From assembly GCA_001797905.1 (NCBI GenBank), contig MGQS01000026.1, forward strand, positions 1 to 8,480: a DNA stretch of 8,480 nucleotides, in the 5' to 3' direction. A model generated the notes under the pieces. It was not told the DNA's origin. It did no database searches and saw only the letters and a program-made list of their open reading frames with translations. Shown here in pieces: positions 1-5,967 of the stretch. The stretch's first letter is position 1. Every line of letters begins with the position of its first letter. This DNA comes from Deltaproteobacteria bacterium RBG_16_54_11 (GTDB lineage: Bacteria; Desulfobacterota; B13-G15; RBG-16-54-18). A program made the position numbers and the translations under genes.

Positions 1-60
1 AGATGGTATTCTGGCACCACAGGTTACCAAAATCCTTGAATGTGTATTCTGTTTAATCAT
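1..60 (-). CDS. N-terminus of an unidentified protein, cut by the window edge
   Basis: An ATG at 60-58 on the minus strand opens a frame with no stop through position 1, giving 20 codons. The ATG overlaps the TGA stop of the upstream glycosyltransferase as ATGA, a typical translational-coupling junction. The peptide starts MIKQNTHSRILVTCGARIP: a short polar lead followed by a hydrophobic strand and a glycine turn (ILVTCGA). That is how many Rossmann-like nucleotide-binding or ATP-grasp proteins of sugar clusters begin, but 20 residues are too few to name a family. The upstream Shine-Dalgarno is poor (a GGG about 5 bases before the ATG), which fits coupling to the preceding gene. It is called as a gene because of the overlap, the shared strand and the plausible beta-strand start. 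It would be the fifth gene of the leftward operon. Confidence 0.5.
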   Translation of the reverse strand, partial: MIKQNTHSRILVTCGARIPS

Positions 61-1631
61 ACTAGCCCAGCTTTACAAAATGCTTGTTTAATTATTTTCA
101 TCCCTTCATATTTATATAATTCGTAGACATACATTTGAGCCTTTAGATGATCACCGAAAATTCTAAGAGAATATTGACCAGGTTTTAGGGGAGGCTCGAA
201 GAAAAAAGTAGTTGGTACTTCCTCAGACACATTTGAAACCGACGTAATCGCGTGAGAAACACTTCTATTTTCTAAAAAAATAGCCTCAACACCTACTGAT
301 CCATAACTGTTATTATCACCTCGGGAAAAAGCCAGTGCTAGTGTATAAAGATCACCTCCCCGAACTGTAAATTGGTATAAAATGGAATTGCAATGTTGTA
401 GGTTCGCACTTTTTTTAAGCAAAAAACCATTGCTTCGATAGTTAAGTATGAACGGATCATTCTTGATTTCCATGTAGCTCGGCGGAAGTAAATTCCACGC
501 ATCATAAAAAACTTGTTTCCAGGAAGTAAACATAAAGAATAGGGAGTAGTATCCAATCCAAAAAATTTTTGACATTCTCAAGAATAGCCTCTTTATAACT
601 TTGCGCATTACACCAATATACCTTACTCGAAGTTCACTTTTTTTAATCGTTTTTTTTGGAAAAAATTTCGCGTTAGGTGTATGCATTTTTGTATCTAGCG
701 TCTTTATATCCTCGTTTACAATACCAAAGTCCACAAACTCCTCTTTATGGTGCTTTAACCAAGAAACAACGTGATTAGTATATATTCTATATAACGTCTC
801 CCGCGGTAATTTATCATAGAACTTATCAAGTGAAATTACATCAAAATCCATAATTCTTTCTGGACTAAGATCGTTATCACGATACACGTGAAAAAGAAGC
901 GTAAAATCTTCATATCCAAGCCATGGCGCCTGTATGCCTATTGAATCAGGGAACCCCCCTTGGGCACAGACAAGTACCTCGGGTAGCATGTATGGTGGTT
1001 CCTGCTTTGCGATCCTAATCCATAAATCCCAATCAGTGGTGCGTCGCAATACTACATGCGGGTCATATAGTCCGGTACTTTTAAAAACAGACTTATGTAA
1101 TAATACAGATACATTCGCAATGGTATTCCTTTGCAGTAAGCTAGCATATGTGGGTTGCATAATTGGGAAAAATGGGCTAAGCACATCAGATCCCAATAAA
1201 TATTTTGCCTGGCAATGAACAAAGGATCTATTTCTTTTCATTGATTCGCGGGTGACATTTTCAAGGAAATGTGACAACCATATATCGTCATCAAATTGAA
1301 ACGCAATATAATCACCTTTGCTCATCAGAATTCCCTCATTAACTCGTAAAGCAGGTAATCCAGAATTAATCTCATGTCGGACGTAAAGGATTCTGTCATC
1401 CTGCTGTTGAAAATCACGGATTACAACCTCACTTCCATCAATGGAGCCATCATCTAAGATAATGAATTCAAAATCAGAAAAAGTCTGAGTTAACACTCCG
1501 GTTATTGCTTGTGACAATAAGCCATCATGTGCTCGGCAGTACGTTGGCATGATGACAGATACTAATGGCTTTTTTATAAAATGTCGGGGATCAATAATAT
1601 TCTGGTCCTTAAGAAACTCAGAAAAACGCAA
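57..1631 (-). CDS. Family 2 glycosyltransferase with long C-terminal extension
   Basis: Predicted cytoplasmic or membrane-associated inverting glycosyltransferase (GT2, GT-A fold) that moves a sugar from a nucleotide donor to a surface glycan. The GT-A domain covers about residues 22-210: a VSVIMPTY first strand (24-31), DDGS at 60-63, a DDD metal/nucleotide-binding motif at 114-116 in FQFDDDIW, and TDWDLWIRIA near 199-208. Residues about 334-376 are basic then strongly hydrophobic (core near 355-369), possibly an amphipathic or single membrane segment. Residues about 400-507 are rich in alternating beta-type segments and look like a separate beta-sandwich, which is unusual for a plain GT2 of about 300 residues. 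The start is a TTG, chosen because GAGGTGAT lies just upstream at good spacing and no in-frame ATG precedes the GT-A core. It begins 9 bp after the GNAT gene, whose stop abuts this Shine-Dalgarno. Donor and acceptor sugars are unknown. Confidence 0.9.
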   Translation of the reverse strand: MRFSEFLKDQNIIDPRHFIKKPLVSVIMPTYCRAHDGLLSQAITGVLTQTFSDFEFIILDDGSIDGSEVVIRDFQQQDDRILYVRHEINSGLPALRVNEGILMSKGDYIAFQFDDDIWLSHFLENVTRESMKRNRSFVHCQAKYLLGSDVLSPFFPIMQPTYASLLQRNTIANVSVLLHKSVFKSTGLYDPHVVLRRTTDWDLWIRIAKQEPPYMLPEVLVCAQGGFPDSIGIQAPWLGYEDFTLLFHVYRDNDLSPERIMDFDVISLDKFYDKLPRETLYRIYTNHVVSWLKHHKEEFVDFGIVNEDIKTLDTKMHTPNAKFFPKKTIKKSELRVRYIGVMRKVIKRLFLRMSKIFWIGYYSLFFMFTSWKQVFYDAWNLLPPSYMEIKNDPFILNYRSNGFLLKKSANLQHCNSILYQFTVRGGDLYTLALAFSRGDNNSYGSVGVEAIFLENRSVSHAITSVSNVSEEVPTTFFFEPPLKPGQYSLRIFGDHLKAQMYVYELYKYEGMKIIKQAFCKAGLV

Positions 1632-1640
1632 AGCATCACC

Positions 1641-2225
1641 TCATATAATACTATCTTTTCGCTTAATACTTCCGAGCATACTCGAACCTGATTCCCTTGA
1701 AATATTCATAAGATGAAGTTCTCCGCGATCGCCAAAGGAGATAAAACCGCAGCGGCGGTAAAGGCTTATAGCAACGGTGTTATCCTTAAAAACCTCCAGA
1801 TATATCCGTTTTATTCCAAGTGAGTTAAAAGCCCATGTCATTAGGAGCTCTGTAGCACGCCGGGCTAGCCCTTTCCCCCTGGCTTCATTATCGCCTATCA
1901 TCAACCGGCCATATTCCGCCTCATTGTTCTCGAGGTCTATATTATACAATGATACCTGCCCTACAGGCCTGTTGGGTTTTTTTGTCTCCTCTATAATAAA
2001 AATAAAATCATTGTTCTTTGTTCGGTATTCTTCCCACCAGGACAAATGCTGTTCCCAGCTGATGATATCAGATTTAATGAAATGATGCCGTATGTCTTCT
2101 CTATTGCGCCATGTTAGCGTAGTAGCCAGGTCTTCAGCGTGTAATAGTCTCAGGTTGTATCCAATACCTGGAAGTGGTGCTAGCGTCGACTTCATTTTTC
2201 CTAGACTAATGTAGTTATTAACCAT
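1641..2225 (-). CDS. GNAT-family N-acetyltransferase (RimJ/RimL type), probably acting on an amino sugar
   Basis: Predicted acetyl-CoA-dependent N-acetyltransferase of 194 residues. The acetyl-CoA pyrophosphate loop is visible as ARGKGLA at 115-121, preceded by an acidic/neutral beta strand (EYGRLMIGD) and followed by LEVFKDNTVAISLYRRCGF at 143-161, the usual GNAT motif B with its N and Y. The N-terminal part has a TWRN...IRHHF...ISWEQHLSWW arrangement (38-64) like PseH and other sugar-4-amino N-acetyltransferases. With a sugar aminotransferase two genes upstream, acetylation of a new amino group on a nucleotide sugar is the best guess; protein N-terminal acetylation is less likely here. The first ATG overlaps the methyltransferase stop by 8 bp. 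An internal ATG at 2195 (residue 11) has a better Shine-Dalgarno (TAGGA) and could be the true start. Confidence 0.87.
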   Translation of the reverse strand: MVNNYISLGKMKSTLAPLPGIGYNLRLLHAEDLATTLTWRNREDIRHHFIKSDIISWEQHLSWWEEYRTKNNDFIFIIEETKKPNRPVGQVSLYNIDLENNEAEYGRLMIGDNEARGKGLARRATELLMTWAFNSLGIKRIYLEVFKDNTVAISLYRRCGFISFGDRGELHLMNISRESGSSMLGSIKRKDSII

Positions 2226-2865
2226 TTAATCTTCTTGCTTGACTTAACTTCAAGCTAATGAAATAGATTGGCTCAATGTATTTAGTAATACTAAGCTTTT
2301 CTATTTCTGTATTGAAATTTTCATACATAAAAGCGAGAAATTTAGACAGGGAATATCGGTTATTGTAAAAGGGGACGTCCCATACAGTATCCTCAAATAT
2401 TATATTGTCATCTGGCTCTTGAGTAAACCAGCTACTTATTAGTAATTTCCCACTCGTTATGCGGATTAGTTCTGTCAAGGCCTGAGCATAATGCGGCAGA
2501 TGTTGAAGAACTTGGATGCAGATTGTATGAGGTTGCGATTTTTCGGGAAATGGCAATTTAAAAATATCTAAATAAATAAATTTTGCATCCGGGTAACGAC
2601 TACTGGCCATGTCTACCATCTTATGGCTAACGTCACCGCCAACATACGATTTTGCCGTCACAACATGAAGCTTGATCATTTCTTCATAGATTAAACCACT
2701 TCCACATCCTACTTCTAATAAAGGAATCCTTTTGCCAAATTCGCCTTTGATATCGGATACGAGGCGTTTGCGCCAATCTTTCTCAAATGCACTATTAACC
2801 CAATATAAATCAATGGCCTTTGCCGTTTCGCCTTTGTCCCAATTTTGCCAATTGCGCTCAGGCAT
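2218..2865 (-). CDS. Class I SAM-dependent methyltransferase
   Basis: Predicted soluble S-adenosylmethionine-dependent methyltransferase of 215 residues, normal for a single-domain Methyltransf_11/25-type enzyme. Motif I is LLEVGCGSGLIYE (49-61), the SAM-binding glycine loop. The acidic end of strand 2 is GGDVSHKMVDMA (76-87), motif II/III is FIYLDIFKLPFPE (96-108), and QVLQHLPH (118-125) is the usual post-motif helix. The C-terminal third (about 145-215) is less typical and probably forms the acceptor site. The gene starts 10 bp after the aminotransferase, whose TAG stop forms part of the AGGA Shine-Dalgarno, and its 3' end overlaps the GNAT gene, so it belongs to the same transcript. In this context it may O- or N-methylate a sugar or glycan terminus. 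The acceptor cannot be read from the sequence. Confidence 0.88.
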   Translation of the reverse strand: MPERNWQNWDKGETAKAIDLYWVNSAFEKDWRKRLVSDIKGEFGKRIPLLEVGCGSGLIYEEMIKLHVVTAKSYVGGDVSHKMVDMASSRYPDAKFIYLDIFKLPFPEKSQPHTICIQVLQHLPHYAQALTELIRITSGKLLISSWFTQEPDDNIIFEDTVWDVPFYNNRYSLSKFLAFMYENFNTEIEKLSITKYIEPIYFISLKLSQARRLNG

Positions 2866-2875
2866 AATTTATTTC

Positions 2876-4009
2876 CTATTTGTGGATATGTTTAATAACC
2901 AATTGCGCGACCTTATCTGCATCTTTTTCCGTCATGCGAAGGTGTACGGGGAGGGATAGTAACTTGCCGCTGATCTCGTGGGCATGAGGACATGTGCCAC
3001 TCGCATACCGATACATAGAATATTCGGTGTTGTCCCGATAATGAACACCGGGGAAAACCCCGTTTTTATTTAAGGCCACTATAAGCTTATCGCGTTTGTT
3101 CACAAGGATCTGAAAAAGATGACGGGAAGACTCGCAACCTGAGGCTGTGGGGATTATTTGAATAGTATTACATTCTTTAAGAGCAGAGGTATAAGAATCA
3201 GCAAGGTTTCTTCTATATTCATTTTCCTGATCAAGATATTTTAATTGTACGAGACCAATGGCAGCCATGATGGAATTTCCATGATACTTAAATCCTATAT
3301 CTTCTACATCATACATCCATTTATTACGGGATTCTGTGTTCATTGTCCTAGCATAGGTATCTTTATCTATACCAAGCCACGTAAGCTTTCTAGCGAATGC
3401 ATCATCTTCTGCCAATCGAAAACAGATCATACCGCTATCTGCGGTAGGCAAATTTTTTACTGCATGAAAACTGAAGACAGCGACATCTGCTTCTTTGCCT
3501 ACCTGTTGTCCATCTATTTTTGTTCCCGACATATGAGCCGCATCAAGTATCAAAGCTAATCTCAAATGACGACATATTTCCACTATCTTCTCATATTGCC
3601 CAAGATTGCCACCAAGACCCACGAACATTATTGCCCGAGTCTTTTTCCCTATCTTTTTTATTACATCGTCTGGATCTAAACAGACATAGTGATCAACATC
3701 GGCAAAAACCGGCTTTAACTTCTCATAAAGGATCACATGATTAGTAGATACAAAAGTTATTGGAGTGGTAATAATTTCGTCACCTTCCTGCCACTTTAAA
3801 CGTTTTTTAAGTATATTTACGGCAAGATGCAAACCAGCCGTACCTGAGTTGACAAGATGTGCGTAAGGAAGGTTAGCGTATTTCTTCCAAGCTTCCTCAA
3901 ATTCTATTGTTTTGAACCCTAATCCCGGCCACCCCTTTTCCAAACACTCCCTTATTTCCTGCAAGCACTCATCCACCTGAAAAGTGGGAACAAATAACTG
4001 TACTTCCAT
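2876..4009 (-). CDS. DegT/DnrJ/EryC1/StrS-family PLP aminotransferase (nucleotide-sugar aminotransferase)
   Basis: Predicted pyridoxal-phosphate enzyme that transfers an amino group, usually from glutamate, to a keto group on a nucleotide-linked sugar. Its 377 residues match the usual family size of 360-400. Visible motifs are NSGTAGLHLA (54-63, cofactor phosphate contact), the PLP-ring aspartate in LILDAAH (153-159, D156), the Schiff-base lysine in FSFHAVKN (179-186, K185), the conserved HGNSIMAAIGLVQL segment (243-256), and GVHYRDN plus LLSLPVHL near the C-terminus. The stretch after the lysine reads LPTADSGM instead of the common TTGEGGM, a sub-family difference that keeps the catalytic lysine. 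The ATG is preceded by CGGAG at good spacing. This is the first gene of the leftward operon and starts after a 213-bp AT-rich gap below manC. The product could be a perosamine-like 4-amino sugar or another amino sugar; no 4,6-dehydratase is present to decide. Confidence 0.92.
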   Translation of the reverse strand: MEVQLFVPTFQVDECLQEIRECLEKGWPGLGFKTIEFEEAWKKYANLPYAHLVNSGTAGLHLAVNILKKRLKWQEGDEIITTPITFVSTNHVILYEKLKPVFADVDHYVCLDPDDVIKKIGKKTRAIMFVGLGGNLGQYEKIVEICRHLRLALILDAAHMSGTKIDGQQVGKEADVAVFSFHAVKNLPTADSGMICFRLAEDDAFARKLTWLGIDKDTYARTMNTESRNKWMYDVEDIGFKYHGNSIMAAIGLVQLKYLDQENEYRRNLADSYTSALKECNTIQIIPTASGCESSRHLFQILVNKRDKLIVALNKNGVFPGVHYRDNTEYSMYRYASGTCPHAHEISGKLLSLPVHLRMTEKDADKVAQLVIKHIHK

Positions 4010-4222
4010 TGAAGTCTCCGATAAAAAAAGTTAGACAAGAATATTTTAGTAAACTAACTAATGTTATAAAAAGTTATAGTAAATGCCTGATTCAAAAAAT
4101 AGATACAATACCTTCGGCAAAGACCCCGCGAGGGATCTATAGTGCAAGACCATACAAGATCCGTTATTAACCAAGTCTTCGATTTATTTCAGTTGCTCTG
4201 TTCTCCGTCCTTGCTTAGGGCG
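4010..4222. other. AT-rich leader between manC and the aminotransferase operon
   Basis: This 213-bp gap has no convincing gene. On the minus strand it would hold the manC 3' untranslated region and the leader of the aminotransferase operon. It contains TATA-like hexamers (for example TATAAC and TATAGA on the minus strand), but none has a matching -35 box at 16-18 bp, so no promoter is assigned. No GC hairpin plus U-tract is visible after the manC stop, so read-through from manC into the operon is possible. The TTAGTAAACTAA inverted repeat near 4047 and the repeated GTTATA and TAGTAAA words are typical of AT-rich DNA and are not called. Confidence 0.4.
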
Positions 4223-5680
4223 CTATGTCCTTCCATACGCATCATCGAATCTTTCAATGTCATCTTCTTCCACATAATCCCCACTCTGGATCTCTATGAT
4301 CTGCAGGGGAAGAAGACCTGGGTTTTCTAAACGGTGTTTGCTCGCAAGTGGTATGAAGGTGCTCTCATTGGACTGGACATCAAAAACCTCTTCACCCCTC
4401 GTCACCCTGGCCGTTCCGGAGACGACCACCCAATGCTCACTTCGATGCTGGTGGACCTGGAGGCTCAATCTGGCCTTCGGGTGTAGGACAATCCTCTTGA
4501 TCTTATACCGATCGCCCTTCTCCAAGACCGTGTAACTCCCCCAGGGTCTCTCCACGGTCCGATGAACCAGATGCTCTTCCCGGTTATTTCTTTTTAATGT
4601 CTCTACAACCTTCCTGACTTCATGGACCATTTCCTTGGATGAGACAAGGGTTGCATCAGCGGTATCGATAACCACCGTATCCTTAAGTCCTATGGTTGCC
4701 AGGACACGATCACAAGCAATCACCGTACAATTTTCACTCCCGATATCGATGGCATTCCCCTGAAGGATATTGCCCCGTTCATCCCTTTCCAAAACATCGC
4801 CCAAGGCCGTCAAGTTCCCCAAATCACACCATCCAAAATCAGCGGGTATTACCAGGACATCTCGACTTTTTTCCATCACACCATGATCTATGGAGATGCT
4901 TTCCAGGGAAGAATAGAGCTCCTTAAAGGTTTCATTTCGCAGATCATTCAGTTTGCCGATCTTTTGCAATCCCCTGTAAAGCGAGGGCAGGTAGCGTTTA
5001 ATCTCCTCCAGGATCTTCGAGGTCTTCCATACAAAGATGCCGCTATTCCAATAATGGTTCCCCTGACGGAGAAAGGTCTCTGCGGTTTTCAAATCAGGTT
5101 TTTCAAAAAACCCTTCGGCATGGAAGATCTCATTGCAGGAGTTTTTAACCGAAGCCGAAGGTGGCCCCTTGGCCAGTGGCTCTTTAGCCAAGGGCTTTCC
5201 TGATCTGATGTATCCGTAAGCGGTCTCTGGCCTGGCGGGTACGATGCCAAAGGTAACTAAATAACCCTCCTCTGCAGCCTCAATGGCCAATCGGAGTTTA
5301 TTCTGAAATTGCTTTGTATCCGTGATGATATGGTCCGAGGGCATCACGACCATTACGGAGTCGGATGCGAGTTTACTCAGCGTGATGGCAGCGAGGGCGA
5401 CGGCAGGGGCGGTATTTCTGCCCGATGGCTCTATGATAAAGCGGATTCTATCTGCATCTGCGCCCAGGGGCTTCAAATGAAAACGGATATCTTGAGCCAA
5501 GATATCCGTTGTAATGATCCATACATTATCCGATGAAATAAATTTATGTAATCTTTTGATCGTCTGCCGAAGAAGCGTATCCTCTCCAACGATATTGAGC
5601 ATCTGTTTGGGGCAGTTTTCCCTGCTGAGAGGCCAAAACCTGGTTCCCTTCCCGCCAGCCAATATGACCGCACAGATCAT
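4223..5680 (-). CDS. manC: Mannose-1-phosphate guanylyltransferase / mannose-6-phosphate isomerase (bifunctional)
   Basis: Predicted cytoplasmic enzyme making GDP-mannose from mannose-1-P and GTP, with a second domain interconverting fructose-6-P and mannose-6-P. The N-terminal nucleotidyltransferase has GGKGTRFWPLSR (9-20), PKQ (24-26), EPSGRNTAPA (84-93), VMPSDH (112-117), FFEKPD (191-196), NHYWNSGIFVW (208-218) and the FGWCDLGN block (282-289). The C-terminal type II isomerase cupin has RPWGSY (378-383), LQVHQHRSEHW (407-417), VVSGTA and the terminal EEDDIERFDDAYGR. The total of 485 residues is normal for the ManC/AlgA family. The ATG at 5680 is chosen because GGGGGCG precedes it and the protein then begins MICAVILAGG as homologues do; an in-frame ATG at 5698 adds 6 residues but has no good ribosome site. 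Residues about 161-176 hold a low-complexity PLAKEPLAKG insert before the EKP motif. It shares its strand with the glycan operon and probably feeds it. Confidence 0.95.
   Translation of the reverse strand: MICAVILAGGKGTRFWPLSRENCPKQMLNIVGEDTLLRQTIKRLHKFISSDNVWIITTDILAQDIRFHLKPLGADADRIRFIIEPSGRNTAPAVALAAITLSKLASDSVMVVMPSDHIITDTKQFQNKLRLAIEAAEEGYLVTFGIVPARPETAYGYIRSGKPLAKEPLAKGPPSASVKNSCNEIFHAEGFFEKPDLKTAETFLRQGNHYWNSGIFVWKTSKILEEIKRYLPSLYRGLQKIGKLNDLRNETFKELYSSLESISIDHGVMEKSRDVLVIPADFGWCDLGNLTALGDVLERDERGNILQGNAIDIGSENCTVIACDRVLATIGLKDTVVIDTADATLVSSKEMVHEVRKVVETLKRNNREEHLVHRTVERPWGSYTVLEKGDRYKIKRIVLHPKARLSLQVHQHRSEHWVVVSGTARVTRGEEVFDVQSNESTFIPLASKHRLENPGLLPLQIIEIQSGDYVEEDDIERFDDAYGRT
5482..5510. 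repeat. Perfect 13-bp inverted repeat (3-base loop) inside manC
   Basis: AACGGATATCTTG and its exact reverse complement CAAGATATCCGTT are separated by AGC, so 26 of 29 bases can pair with no mismatch. It lies in the N-terminal domain of manC, over codons for TTDILAQDIR, where two Asp-Ile pairs both use GATATC. It could fold as a hairpin in the mRNA. No U-tract follows on the minus strand, so it is not a classical terminator. Confidence 0.85.
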
Positions 5681-5752
5681 TTTCGCCCCCAAGCCCATCT
5701 TGTCGTCGACTGTCCCATCGGATCTAGTTCGATGAATACCTCTCAGCCGGAT

Positions 5753-5916
5753 TCAAGGAGCAAGCGCCACGCGTGCTCCCCAAACCTCATGAAAAATTCT
5801 TATAGCTCAGGATTTTGTGAGGTTCATTATTAATCACGTCTACTATCTTGTTGAGTTTTTCTTGGGTAATTGTCGCAAAATTTATTGTTTTTAGCAAGAG
5901 GCGGCTGACGAAAGCC
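5753..5916 (-). pseudogene. Degraded C-terminal remnant of an IS30-family transposase
   Basis: On the minus strand, 5897-5787 reads KTINFATITQEKLNKIVDV then INNEPHKILSYKNF before a stop. Shifting frame at the run of five A's (5792-5796) continues as HEVWGARVALAP and ends at a TGA at 5755-5753. Joined, this follows the end of IS30-family transposases: a (G)TDF-like start, an E/L helix, an INNRPRK-LGYKTP-like motif, then HEVF and VALE-like ends. A third frame at about 5893-5916 reads GFRQPPLAKN, which resembles the upstream LIRQYLPK segment, implying a second frameshift. The catalytic DDE core is missing, so this is a non-functional relic. Only the last 50 or so residues remain; no terminal inverted repeats or target duplication were found. 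The assignment rests on recalled family pattern, not a search. Confidence 0.65.
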
Positions 5917-5932
5917 CTTGCAAGGGTATAAC
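5905..5932 (+). promoter_or_regulatory. Candidate sigma-70-type promoter for rlmB
   Basis: CTGACG (5905-5910, four of six matches to TTGACA) and TATAAC (5927-5932, five of six matches to TATAAT) are separated by 16 bp, 35 bp before the rlmB ATG. It overlaps the 5' end of the transposase remnant on the other strand, so the promoter may have been built from or next to IS debris. Confidence 0.4.
5915..5926. promoter_or_regulatory. Perfect 12-bp palindrome in the rlmB promoter spacer
   Basis: CCCTTGCAAGGG is fully self-complementary and fills 12 of the 16 spacer bases between the candidate -35 and -10 boxes. That is a classic place for a repressor or MerR-type operator, but no regulator gene is in the window. 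A related palindrome, CCCTTATAAGGG, occurs 201 bp downstream inside rlmB. The operator role is inference; the palindrome is seen directly. Confidence 0.35.
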
Positions 5933-5967
5933 TTTAAAGATACCATTGCCGGAGCACCGGAAGCACT

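Noticed and set aside
4110..4135. CCCCGCGAGGG hairpin-like word in the gap below manC
   Set aside because: Only about three base pairs can form without strain and no T-run follows, so it is not called as a terminator.
4142..4330. Plus-strand open frame of 62 codons starting in the manC downstream gap
   Set aside because: Its second half is antisense to the manC 3' end; the first half (QDHTRSVINQVFDLFQLL) vaguely recalls a transposase N-terminus, but the similarity is too thin to report.
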